From NCBI RefSeq assembly GCF_902830275.1, contig NZ_CADESW010000005.1, positions 248,001 through 312,000 of the forward strand: 64,000 nucleotides of DNA, given 5' to 3'. Below are positions 11,943 through 22,600 of the stretch, one piece after another. Source of the DNA: Burkholderia stagnalis (GTDB taxonomy: Bacteria > Pseudomonadota > Gammaproteobacteria > Burkholderiales > Burkholderiaceae). A model generated the notes under the pieces. The model was not told where the DNA came from. It worked only from the letters and a program-made list of their open reading frames with translations, and did no database searches. The number at the start of each line of letters is the position of its first letter. Positions within the stretch are counted from its first letter, which is position 1. The translations under genes and the position numbers were made by a program.

Positions 11943-12602
11943 ATGGATCGGCCAGACAAATCGGCAAAAGCCCGCGCGGCGCTTGATCAACTGTTCTCGG
12001 GCGTTGCGCCTGCGGACGCGAATCGCGCGTCACGTCCCGGCAATCCGTTCGACGCGCCGGATGGCGGCGCCGGCGTCGATCCCGCCGTTCGCGGCAGGGT
12101 CGAAGTCGCGCTGTCGACCAGAATCCAGCTGCGCGGCTACCCGAATGCGGACGCGTTCATGAAGCGCATGGCCGAAGCCTGGGGCCTGGAGTGGGGCACA
12201 TACGACAGCGTTCAGGCCGTGGCAAGGCTGCCCGCCGGATGGCGATTCCGCCAGCTCCCGGGCGTCACGCAGATCGTCGACAGGCACGACATACTGCGAG
12301 CGGAGAGCAGCTTGCAGGGCGGCGAGATGTCCTATCTGAAAGTGCATCCTCGATACTATATCGACGCACGCAAGGGGTTTGCCTGGGGAGTCGCGGCCGA
12401 TGATCCGGAGCTGGACGGCCCCGACTGGCACTGCGTCGTGATCGATCGGGAAAAATCCGGCGAAGTGCATGAAATGACGAGCTCGTCGTTGAAAGCCGAT
12501 CTGGAGCGCGCGCGGGCGACATTGCTGAAGTGGCTTGACGATCACTACCCCGATCATCGTGATCCGTTTGCGTATTGGACGGATTGCGAACGTGCGTCAT
12601 AA
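11943..12602 (+). CDS. Hypothetical protein
   Basis: This 219-residue protein has no signal peptide and no membrane segment, and I do not recognise a family. The ATG at 11943 follows GAGAGGTGA; an adjacent GTG at 11940 is equally possible. The N-terminal 45 residues are low-complexity. The rest looks like a compact alpha/beta domain with W-G-L-E-W-G-T-Y, a Y-Y-I-D-A-R-K-G-F-A-W-G segment and an acidic, Trp/Tyr-containing C terminus. It lies 187 bases after the effector-like gene and just before a membrane-protein gene whose start overlaps its end, so the latter two may be co-transcribed. Confidence 0.6.
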   Translation: MDRPDKSAKARAALDQLFSGVAPADANRASRPGNPFDAPDGGAGVDPAVRGRVEVALSTRIQLRGYPNADAFMKRMAEAWGLEWGTYDSVQAVARLPAGWRFRQLPGVTQIVDRHDILRAESSLQGGEMSYLKVHPRYYIDARKGFAWGVAADDPELDGPDWHCVVIDREKSGEVHEMTSSSLKADLERARATLLKWLDDHYPDHRDPFAYWTDCERAS

Positions 12603-13044
12603 CGCGGTCCCGATTTTCTGGGCCGCGTTCGGCGCGGCGGTCGTGTCGACCGCCGTGGAGTTGCCGCTATGGTGGCTTGCCGGCGACGACGTCATTCGGA
12701 ACCTGATTCGCGACGCGCACCTCACGGCAGCCATCGTGATGGGACGACGCGTGCTCGCGCCACCCGCCGGCTTCGATCCGCTGGTGATGGGCGTGGCGAC
12801 AGTCGTGCATTTCTCACTGTCGATCGCCTATACGGCTGTGCTGGCGAAAGTGGTGCGCAGCATGTCGCTCCGGTCGGCGCTTGTCGCCGGGGGCGCGTTT
12901 GGACTCGTCCTGTATGGCCTCAACCTGCACGCATTCACTGCGATCTTCCCGTGGTTCATTCCGGTTCGCGGCGTGATCACGCTCGTTGCCCATCTGGGAT
13001 TCGGGATCACGGCAGCCGCGATCTACCGCGTCCTCCGACGGTAA
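12592..13044 (+). CDS. Small integral membrane protein, unknown function
   Basis: This is about 150 residues with four hydrophobic segments (approximately residues 8-30, 65-85, 93-113 and 120-145), so it is an inner-membrane protein. The start is uncertain. I chose GTG 12592, which overlaps the end of the previous gene by 11 bases and lies 8 bases after GGACGG; TTG 12535 and GTG 12559 are in-frame alternatives. The sequence opens with I-F-W-A-A-F-G-A-A-V-V and ends in a short basic tail. I recall similar uncharacterised membrane proteins in Burkholderia but cannot assign a transport role. Confidence 0.6.
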   Translation: MRHNAVPIFWAAFGAAVVSTAVELPLWWLAGDDVIRNLIRDAHLTAAIVMGRRVLAPPAGFDPLVMGVATVVHFSLSIAYTAVLAKVVRSMSLRSALVAGGAFGLVLYGLNLHAFTAIFPWFIPVRGVITLVAHLGFGITAAAIYRVLRR

Positions 13045-13311
13045 GCGCGGCAACGATTGCCGACGAGCCCCCGAGTCATACATTCGCCGCACGCAGGCGC
13101 CGTTCATCGGCTGGCTCATTCCCGTCGTTCGTCGCCCGGCGCGGGATGCGAACTTTCCGGCCGATTTCGTCGCGACAAACCCGGGATTCGTTATCAACCC
13201 GACGCAGCGAAGCATCACAGCAATCGGTATTTTGCGCGCGGCCCAGGTTGACTAAGATCAAACACTCGTGCGGACGCCTGAATCGATAACCGGTCCGCCG
13301 GTGCTCGAATC

Positions 13312-14400
13312 ATGGACAACCGCACAGATTCCCCCCCGCTCATTTCGCTGCCGGAAAGCGAGCATCGCCCACTTTCGGTGCGCGCGAAGGCGCTCGTGTT
13401 CGCGGACCCCGCGTCGCGCGCCGTGCTGCGCTTCGTCGAGCAGATCGGGCCCAGCGCGGCGCCCGCGCTGATTCTCGGCGAGACGGGCACCGGCAAGGAG
13501 CTGGTCGCCCGGCACATCCATCACGTCAGCGGCCGCCAGGGCGCGTTCATCGCCGTCAACTGCGGCGCGATCAGCCAGCAGCTCGCGGAGAGCGAACTGT
13601 TCGGCCATGAGGCCGGCGCGTTCACGGGCGCGAACGGGCGCCGCGTCGGCTACTTCGAGGAAGCGCACGGCGGCACGATCTTTCTCGACGAGATCGGCGA
13701 TCTCGCGCCGACGCTGCAGGCGAAACTGTTGCGCGTGCTGCAGGAGGGCGAGGTGACGCGCGTGGGCGCGACGCGTGCGCGGCCGGTCGACGTGCGCGTC
13801 GTGGCCGCGACCAACGTCGATCTCGAGCAGGCCGTGCTGGCCGGCAATTTCCGCATGGACCTGTTCTACCGGATCAATCTCGCCCGCGTGCGCCTGCCGC
13901 CGCTGCGCGAGCGGCCGCAGGACATCCTGCCGCTCGCCGAGCATTTCCGCGGGCGCTATTGCGCGCAGCTGAAGCGGCCGCAGCCGATGCTGTCCGAGGG
14001 CACGGTGCAGGCGCTGCAGGCGTATCCGTGGCCCGGCAACATCCGCGAGCTGGAAAACGTCATGCATCTCGCGCTGCTCGTGTCGAACGGCAACCTGATC
14101 CGCCCGGAGCACCTGAAGTTCTCGGAGGCGCTCGCCGGCTACGCGCGTGCCGACGCCGCCGCGACGACGCTGCCGCAGGACGACATCCGCGCGGGCGTGC
14201 GCCGCCTGTTTCGCGGGCCCGGCGAAAGCCTGCTGCGCGACATCGAGGAGCTGGTCGTGGGCGAGGCGTTCGAGCATTGCCGCTTCAGCCAGGTGCGCAC
14301 GGCCGCGCTGCTCGGCGTCACGCGCAATACGATGCGCACGCTGCTCGCGCGTTACGGGCTGCTCAACGAACCGCGCCCGGAATCGGCGCTGGACGACTGA
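13312..14400 (+). CDS. sfnR: Sigma-54-dependent activator without sensory domain, SfnR type
   Basis: This 362-residue enhancer-binding protein remodels sigma-54 RNA polymerase. It consists of an AAA+ domain with Walker A GETGTGKE (56-63), the sigma-54 contact loop GAFTGA (102-107), Walker B GGTIFLDE (120-127) and an R-x-D-L-F-Y-R sensor region, then a C-terminal Fis-type helix-turn-helix near residues 325-350. It has no N-terminal receiver, GAF or PAS domain. This is the architecture of SfnR, which activates dimethyl-sulfone and other organosulfur genes under sulfur starvation. The opening L-S-V-R-A-K-A-L-V-F resembles what I recall of SfnR. The likely targets are the divergent sigma-54 promoters at 36.0-36.3 kb. 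Activity would be set by expression level, since no sensor is present. The 13045-13311 gap before it shows nothing I can support. Confidence 0.8.
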   Translation: MDNRTDSPPLISLPESEHRPLSVRAKALVFADPASRAVLRFVEQIGPSAAPALILGETGTGKELVARHIHHVSGRQGAFIAVNCGAISQQLAESELFGHEAGAFTGANGRRVGYFEEAHGGTIFLDEIGDLAPTLQAKLLRVLQEGEVTRVGATRARPVDVRVVAATNVDLEQAVLAGNFRMDLFYRINLARVRLPPLRERPQDILPLAEHFRGRYCAQLKRPQPMLSEGTVQALQAYPWPGNIRELENVMHLALLVSNGNLIRPEHLKFSEALAGYARADAAATTLPQDDIRAGVRRLFRGPGESLLRDIEELVVGEAFEHCRFSQVRTAALLGVTRNTMRTLLARYGLLNEPRPESALDD

Positions 14401-14466
14401 CCCGGCTCGCCCGCATGCGCCTGCGGGAGCATCGTCTGCCGGCGCATCGCCTGCCCCCTCACGGCA

Positions 14467-14484
14467 GGCTGGCGCGCGCCAGCC
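14467..14484. terminator. Perfect 18-bp palindrome after the sfnR-like gene
   Basis: GGCTGGCGC and its exact complement form a strong hairpin 66 bases after the stop of the sfnR-like gene and before the transposase. No T-run follows. It is the likely transcript end. Confidence 0.4.
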
Positions 14485-14586
14485 GTAGAGCAAATTGATT
14501 CTGTCACATGCAGGGCACGTGGATGCGGTTGACCTGCGTACCGAGCCGCTGTCGTTGCTGACGCGCTTCGTCGCAACCGAGGCGAC

Positions 14587-16008
14587 ATGATGGCACGTCG
14601 CAAGCCGGAATTTCAAACCCTGGATCTTTCGACCTGGCCGACCGTCGCGTGGACCGAGTTCGATGCTGCCGAACGGGAATCGATCCGGGCGCGTACGACA
14701 GCGATCGAGCAGTATGCGTGCGGCGCCACGATCAAGGAGATCGAGCAGGGCACGGGCGTAAACCGACGGCAACTTTATCGCCTGCTCGAGCGCGCACTCA
14801 CAGAGCATCCCGACGGTCGCCTCTATGGCTTTCGCACGCTGATCTTGCACGCGCGCGTTGCTGATTACGTTCGCTTGAGTCCGGTGAAACTGCGCGGCGA
14901 ACGCGGAAGCCGTGGCGCCGTCGGCGCGTTATCGCAACTGTTCGAGCGTTTCTCGGTGCTCGCGGCGTGGCTGCAGTTGCAAATCAAGCAGCACCGGGTC
15001 GCGTTGATCGAGATCCGTGCCGACGGCGAATTGCGCACCCGCTTGCGCGGTCTTCAAGGACTGCATGCGGGCTTTCTGCAGCAATGTCGTCAGCGCGGTC
15101 TCGTGGCTGCCGACTATCCGTTCAATACGGCGAGCCACGCGATTCGGTCGCTTTCGGCCCGTGTCAAAAGCGAACTGCTGAGCGGATTCGGCACCGCTGC
15201 GCGTGCCGCGGGCGCGACGCATCTGAAAGGACTGCCGCGCAGCGATGATTTTGCTGCGCCCGCCGCAACACGTCCATATCAGGTCGTTGAATTCGACGGA
15301 CACCGGCTCGATATCCGTCTCAAGGTCACGATGCTCGATCCGCTCGGTTTTGCGCATGAGTTCGAAATCGAACGGGTCTGGTTGCTGGTGATCATTGACG
15401 TTTGCACACGCGCCGTGCTCGGGCATCACCTCGTTCTGGCTCGCGAACACAGTCGCTACGACGTCATCAAAGCAATCGAAGCGGCGCTTGAGCCGCATCG
15501 AGCCCGGTCCTTCACGATTCGCGAACTCGACTACTGTCCCATGGATGGCTACCCGTCACAACGCATGCCAGAGCTCGCCTACGTGACGTGGGAGCACATC
15601 AAGCTCGACAACGCGAAGGCGAATCTCGCTACCGAGTCGCTGGCTGCCTTATGCGAGTTCGTTGGCTGTCGGGTCGCGGCCGGACCGAAGCACAGTCCGG
15701 ATGAGCGCCCTTACATCGAGCGGTTCTTTGGCACGATCGCCACTCGGTTGTCCTCGCGCTTGCCGGGCTACACCGGTAGCCATCCTCGCGATCTGCGTCG
15801 CGCGTTGTCGGACCGCAAGGGCAATCTGCGTCTGTTCGTGTCCTTCGACGAACTGGAAGAGTTGATCGAATACGCGATCGCGAGTTACAACGGCACGCCA
15901 CACACAGGACTCGACAACGTCACGCCGCTCGAGGCAATGGGGCAGCCAGTTTCATGCGTGACGTGCGGGCACTGGTCGCGCTCAAGCGTGAGTTGTTGCC
16001 GGGCGTGA
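14587..16008 (+). mobile_element. DDE (rve/Mu-TnsB-like) transposase, C terminus probably frameshifted
   Basis: This 473-residue protein opens with a helix-turn-helix region (ending in G-V-N-R-R-Q-L-Y-R-L-L-E, about residues 45-75). It then carries a retroviral-integrase-type catalytic core from about residue 225: V-V-E-F-D-G-H (first Asp), H-I-K-L-D-N-A-K-A-N (second Asp) and D-E-R-P-Y-I-E-R-F-F-G (catalytic Glu). This is the Tn552/TniA/TnsB style. After P-L-E-A-M-G-Q (15943-15945) the frame yields a Cys-rich tail unlike a transposase, while another frame continues with sensible sequence (15954-16415), so a frameshift near 15946 is likely. No TnsC-like ATPase gene follows. I could not fix the ends: TGTCA at 14502-14506 and its complement at 16539-16543 are possible termini, but no target duplication is visible. 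Confidence 0.7.
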
Positions 16009-16415
16009 CCACCTTCGTCGACAGCGTTCGACTCGAAGCGATCGACGATAAAGCTGACCGACTCATGGTAACGACCTCGGTTGGGGAAGAGGCGCGCTTG
16101 GTTCATTTCAATCCCGATTTCACGGGAACGCCGTCGTTCGGGCGACGCCTGTATCGCTTGCGCGACTGGACCGATGACCTTGCCGACTGGGTGGATCGGC
16201 TGCGTCGTGAGAGACAGCTGGCCGGCAACGTGAAGCGTGAAGCTGCGGCGATTGGCGGTATGATCCGCGTCGAGCTGACCGGATGCCGCGAGGTGTCCGC
16301 GCGCCTGCATTCGATACAGACGGTGCCGAGCGCTCGGCGGGCGACCGCCGAATGGGTCAACCTCGCCGATGAAATCGATGCGCAAATCAACATGGTCCTT
16401 ACCACGCTTGGATGA
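15954..16415 (+). pseudogene. Out-of-frame C-terminal part of the transposase, or separate small gene
   Basis: The 153-residue frame begins inside the end of the transposase frame and has ordinary coding composition. If bases 15946-15947 were extra, the transposase would read straight from P-L-E-A-M-G-Q into this frame (F-M-R-D-V-R-A-L), giving a protein of about 625 residues, normal for this transposase class. It has no convincing ribosome binding site of its own. I do not see the usual Mu-type C-terminal motif, so an independent gene of unknown function remains possible. Confidence 0.4.
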
Positions 16416-16614
16416 TGAACCGCACGCGTCGGCAGTCAGCGAGGCTGCGGAGATCGGCAAAAAAGGTCTGGGCGTCGCGTCAATCAGATGCGTCTGAAAA
16501 ATGGGAATTGTGGTTTTTCATCAACGACTTGGCAATTGCTGACAGTCGTTTGTTAGGGTTTCGGTAAGCTCGCGTTCGATAACCAACGAATGGACGCGGG
16601 CCGCGTCGACAAGA

Positions 16615-19600
16615 ATGAACAAGAGTACGCATCGCCTAGTGTATTCCAGGCTTCGGGGTATGGTGGTGGCCGTCGCAGAGACCGCGACAGCTGAGGGTAA
16701 ATCGGCGACGGGCGAAGCATGTGTGCGGCGGCGGTCGTCGACGTCCGGCGTTCGCGTTGTGATGGCGGGCGTCGCCGCGCTCGGCATGCTACCCACCCTG
16801 TCCGGTGCGCAGATCGTTCCGACGCCTGGCACCAGCACGCAGGTGATCCAGACGCCGAACGGCCTGCCGCAAGTCAACGTGGCGCGTCCGTCGAGTGCGG
16901 GCGTATCGGTCAACACCTACAACCAGTTCGACGTACAGCGCGCTGGCGCGATCCTGAACAACTCGGCCACGATGGTTCAGACCCAGCAGGCGGGCTGGAT
17001 CAACGGCAATCCGAATTACGGCGCCGGGCAGGCCGCGCGGATCATCGTCAACCAGGTCAACAGTCCGAACCCCTCTCAAATTCGCGGCGCTTTGGAGATC
17101 GCAGGCGCTCGCGCGGATCTCGTCCTGGCGAATCCGTCCGGGATCTTCGTGGACGGTGGAACCTTCCTGAATACCAGTCGCGCGACCTTGACGACCGGCG
17201 TGCCGTTCTACAGCGCCGACGGCTCTCTCGTCGGGTACAACGTCAACCGCGGGCTCGTGACCGTCTCGGGCGCAGGCTTGAACGCAACCGGTACCGATCA
17301 GGTGGACCTCATCGCTCGCGCGGTACAGGCCAATGCCGCCATCTATGCGAAGAACCTGAACGTGATCGCCGGCGCGGCCCAGGTCAATCACGACACGCTT
17401 GCCGCGACGCCGATCGCCGGCGACGGCTCCGCTCCGGCGGTCGCGATCGACGTGAGCCAGTTGGGCGGCATGTATAGCTCAAGGATCTTCCTCGCATCGA
17501 ACGAGTTCGGTGTGGGGGTGGCCAACGCCGGCACGATCGCGGCTCAGGCGGGTGATCTGACGTTGCAGTCGAACGGTCGGCTCGTCCTCACGGGCAAGAC
17601 AACGGCAAGCGGAAATCTGGCGCTGTCGGCCTCGGGTGGCATCCAGAATAGCGGCACCACGTACGCGCAGCAATCGCTGTCGGCGAATACAGCAGCCGAC
17701 CTCACGAACAGCGGCACGCTCGCGGCACGGCAGAATACGACCGTGAATGCCGGCAGCGTCAATTCGACCGGCACGCTCGGCGCGGGCGTGAACAACGACG
17801 GTTCCGTCACGCACAGTGGCGACTTGAACCTGACGGCGTCGGGCCAGCTGAGCGCGACCGGCCAGAACGTCGCGGGCGGCGACGCATCGCTGACGGGCGG
17901 TAGCATGAATCTCGCTGGCAGCCAGACGGCAGCGAACGGCAATCTGTCACTGAACGCGACGACCGGCGACGTGAACCTGTCGAACGCGACGACGAGTGCG
18001 CAAGGGTCCATTCAGGCGAATGCATCGGGCACCGTGATCAACGATCACGGCAGCTTGTCGAGCGGTGGCGGCACGACGCTGACCGGTGGCAACCTGTCGA
18101 ACCAGGGCGGCAAGGTATCGTCGCAAGGCGCGTTGTCGGTGAATGTCGCCGGCCAGATCGCCAACCAGTCCGGCGAACTGGTCTCCGAGAGCACGGCGGA
18201 CGTGCGTGGCGGCACCATCGCGAACAACCAGGGCACCCTTCAAAGCGCGGCCGGCATGACGGTGGCCGGTGCGTCGCTGGACAACACGGCGGGTCGGATC
18301 ACGTCACTCAATAGCGACGGCCTGTTGGTGACGACGAGCGGCCAATTGACCAATGCAGCGGGTACGACCGCGAACGGTGCGCAAGGCGGCGTTATCGGCG
18401 GCAACGGCGATGTGTCGGTCCAGGGCGCAAACGTTGTCAACCGTGGCACGATCACATCCAACACGAATTTACGTGTCGCGGGCCAGTCGGTCGACAACGG
18501 CGGCGGCACGCTGCAGGCTGCGCAAAAGGTGGCTGTCAATGCGGGCGCGCGCCTGATCAACAACGGCGGTTCGATCGTCGGTCAGACGGCCGCGTTGACT
18601 GGCACGGCGCTCGACAACAGCGCGGGCACCGTACAGGCCGGCCAGGTGTCGTTGAACGCGACCGATCTCGTGAACCACGGTGGCACGATCACGCAGACCG
18701 GTGCCGGCGCGATGAGCGTGAACGTGTCGGGCACGCTCGACAACTCGAATGGCGGCACGCTGCAGACCAACAGTACCGACCTGACGCTCGCGCCTGCCGC
18801 GCTCGTCAACGATGGCGGCACGATCACGCATGCGGGCAACGGCACGCTGACGCTCGGCGGAGGTACGGGGTCGGTGTCGAACGTGAGCGGTTCGATCGCC
18901 AGCAACGGGCGCGTCGTCGCGCAAACCGGCGCGCTGAACAACACATCGGGCTCGATCAACGCACAGAATGGACTGGCGGCAACCGTCGGCGGCACGCTGA
19001 ACAACGCAAACGGCAAGCTGTTGTCGAACACGGACGTGAGTGTCGCCAGCGGCACACTGACGAACGACGGCGGCCAGATCGGTGCCAGCACGAACGCGAC
19101 GATCCACACGGGCTCGATGACGAACCAGGGCGGTTCGATCGTCGCGCCGAACCTGTCGGTCACCGCCGATTCGACACTCGACAACAGCGGCGGCAAGCTC
19201 GAGGCCAATCAGCTTGCGCTGACGGCCGCGAACCTCGTGAACCACGGCGGTACGATCACGCAGTATGGATCGTCAGCGATGGGGATGAACGTTAGCAGCA
19301 CGCTCGACAACTCGGCCGCCGGCGTGATCCAGACCAACGCCACGGACCTGACGCTTGAGCCGGCCGAGCTGAACAACGCGGGCGGCACCATTACGCATGC
19401 CGGCACCGGCACGCTGACGATCGCGCCGGGCAATGGAGCCAGCGCGCTGAACAACGCGTCGGGCACCATCGTGACGAAGGGACAAGCGGTCGTCGATGCG
19501 AGCAGCTGGAACAACGCGAGCGGTATTCTCGCGGCACAGCGCGGCATCAATGCGACCATTGCGGGCGACGTGAACAACGCGCAGGGCCTGCTGCGATCGG

Positions 19601-22600
19601 ACGCGTCGCTGTCGTTGCAGAACGGCGGCGCTCTGTCGAACCGAGGCGGGCACTTCCAGGCGGGGCAATCGGTTGCGGGCGACACCAGCACGCTCGCCAT
19701 TCAATCGGCTTCGATCGACAACGCGGACGGCGCCATTGTCGACCTCGGTGCCGGCAAGATGACGGTGCAAGGCGGTAGCCAGATCGCCAACAGCCACGCC
19801 GGCGGCGTAGCGGGAATGGGTGCGATTACCGGCAACGGCGATGTGACGGTCAGCGCAGCGTCGATCAGCAACACGCAAGGCGGTCAGCTCAGCGGCGCAT
19901 CGCTGCATGTTCAAGGCAACACCTTGGACAACAGCGGCGGCACCATTGGCAACGTCACGAATTTGAACGGCGACGTGGACGTCACGACGACCGGCGCGAT
20001 CACGAATACGAACGGCCAGATCAGCTCGACGCACGACCTGTCGGTCGCGGCGGCTACGCTGCAGGGCGGCGGCACATACAGCGCGACGCACGACGCGAAC
20101 GTTAATCTGCAGGGTGACTACACGGCGGCCGCCGACACCCAGTTCAACGTCGGTCACGATCTTGCCTTCACGCTGCCCGGCACCTTCACGAACAACGCGA
20201 ACCTGGAATCGGTCAACAACCTGAGCGTCGACGCGGGCAACATCGTCAACGTGGGCGCCCTGACTGCCGGTGGCCTGCTGCACACACAATCGATCAATCT
20301 GACGAACACGGGCGCACTCGTGGGCGCCAGCGCTTCGCTCAACGCGACGAATACGATCTCGAACCTCGGGCCGACCGCGCTGATCGGTGCATCCGACAGC
20401 AACGGCACGCTGGAGATCCTCGCGCACGACATCGAAAACCGCGACGATACGACCGCGACCGATTCGATGGCGACGACCGCTATCTTCGGCATGGGCAAGG
20501 TCGTGCTGGCTGGCGGAAAGGATGCGAGCGGAAACTACAGGAACGCGGCGCTCATCAACAATTCGTCGGCCCTGATCCAATCCGAAGGCGATATGGAATT
20601 GCATACGGACAAAGTGACGAGCACGCGCCGCGTGATGAAGACCTCGACCAGTTCGATCGATCCATCGCTACTCGGGCAGTTCGGCATTCCGATCAGCGGC
20701 CGCACGGGCCAGGTCGGCGTGAAGGATCCGGACAGCATCGGCGGCGTCTACACCGAGCCGCCTCATGGCGGCCAGTGGAACAGCACGTATCAGTTCACGA
20801 CCTACTACGCGGACAGCGCAACGGCGACGACCGTGACCGACATCAGTCCGGCTGCCCAGATCGTGTCGGGCGGCAGAATCGATGCGTCGTCGGTCGGCAC
20901 GCTGCAAAACTATTGGAGCAACATTGCGGCGGTCGGCGACATCAAGATGCCGGCCCGTTACGACGCCGACGGCTGGGCGGCGTCCGGGCAGAAACTGCCG
21001 GGCGTGACGGTTTCCTACTCGGGGCAGTATCACTACAACAACTACGACAATTCCGAGCACGACTGGCAGTTGCCGTTCGGCAATGCGCCGTTCGTGACCG
21101 GGCGCCCGGGCGGCTACACGCAGGCGGCGCCGGCGTCCATCAAGGATTACACGCTGCCCGGCTATTTTTCGACCTTGAGTTCCAACGGCACGATCTGGGG
21201 GACGGGCGTCAGCGTCAGCAACACGGCGGCCAACGCGTCGATTCCGTCGCTCGGCTTGTTGCCGGGGCAGTCGGTGCCGGGGCTCACACCGACCAACCTG
21301 AGCGGTAACGCGAGCGGTGCGAAATCGGGGGCGTCAGCAGTGCACGGAGGTCCGCCGGCGCCGGTCGATCCGATCATCGCCAGTGCGACGGCGCTGAACG
21401 TGCTGAACAACCTCACGATTCCGCAGAGCGGGCTGTACCGGCCGACTACCGCGCCGAATGCGAACTACGTGATCGAGACGAACCCGGCGTTCACGAACCA
21501 GAAGAACTTCATTTCGAGCGACTACTTCTTCGGGCAGCTCGGCGTCGATCTTACGCATATTCCGAAGCGTCTCGGCGACGGCTTCTATGAGCAGCAGCTT
21601 GTGCGCAATCAGGTGACGGCGCTGACCGGCAAAGCGATGCTGGGGCCGTACGCGGATCTGCAAACGATGTATCAGTCGTTGATGACGGCGGGCGCGGATC
21701 TGTCGAAGTCGCTCGATCTGCCGATGGGCGCGAGCCTGTCGGCCGAGCAGGTGTCGAAGCTGACCGGCAACGTGATCATGATGGAGACGCGCGTGGTGGA
21801 CGGCCAGTCGGTGCTCGTGCCGGTCGTGTATCTCGCGCAGGCGAACCAGCAGAATGTCAACGGCCCGCTGATCAACGCCACGAATATCGATTTCCAGAAC
21901 GCACAGTCGTTCACGAGCAGCGGGACGATCAAGGCGGACAATACGCTGGCCATCCAGGGCAAGCAGATCGACAACGCGTTCGGCGCGCTGCAAAGCGGCG
22001 GGCTGATGTCGCTGAAGACCGAGAACAACATCGACCTGACGTCGGCGAACGTGAAGGCCGGCAGTTTGCAGCTCGACGCCGGCAAGGACCTGATTCTCGA
22101 TACGGCGACGAAGACGAACACGCGCGTGAGCCGCGACGGTGCGACGAGCGTGGTGACGACGCTCGGGCCGACTGCGAAGCTGGATGTCGCGGGCAATGCA
22201 TCGATCGTCACCGGCGGCAACTTCCAGCAGAACGCGGGCAACTTGTCGGTCGGCGGCAATCTCGGGATGAACGTCGGTGGTAACTGGGATCTCGGTGCGG
22301 CCCAGACCGGCGAGCACAAGATCGTGCAGCGGGCCAACGGCGTGTCCAACACCGACATCAACAAGGTCACCCGCAGCTCGGTGACGGTCGGCGGGCAATC
22401 GAGCATCGGCGTCGGCGGAGACCTGACGGCGAAGGGCGCGCAGATCGACCTCGGCCAAGGCGGCACGATCGCCGCCAAGGGCAACGTGACGCTCGGCGCG
22501 GCGAGTGCGACGTCGACGGTGAATAGCAACAGTTCGGGCAGCGACAGTCACGGCAGCTACGCGGAGACGCTGCACACGTCCGATCAGGCGTTGACCGGGA

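Noticed and set aside
13258..14850. A 530-codon minus-strand frame across the sfnR-like gene
   Set aside because: The plus strand encodes clear AAA+ motifs. The antisense frame is low-complexity Arg/Ala/His sequence.
14502..16543. TGTCA at 14502 and its complement ending at 16543 as transposon ends
   Set aside because: Only five bases match and there is no 5-bp target duplication. Recorded as possible, not called.
17500..20200. The many near-identical stretches as a repeated mobile sequence
   Set aside because: They are the beta-helix repeats of the BcpA/CdiA coding sequence.
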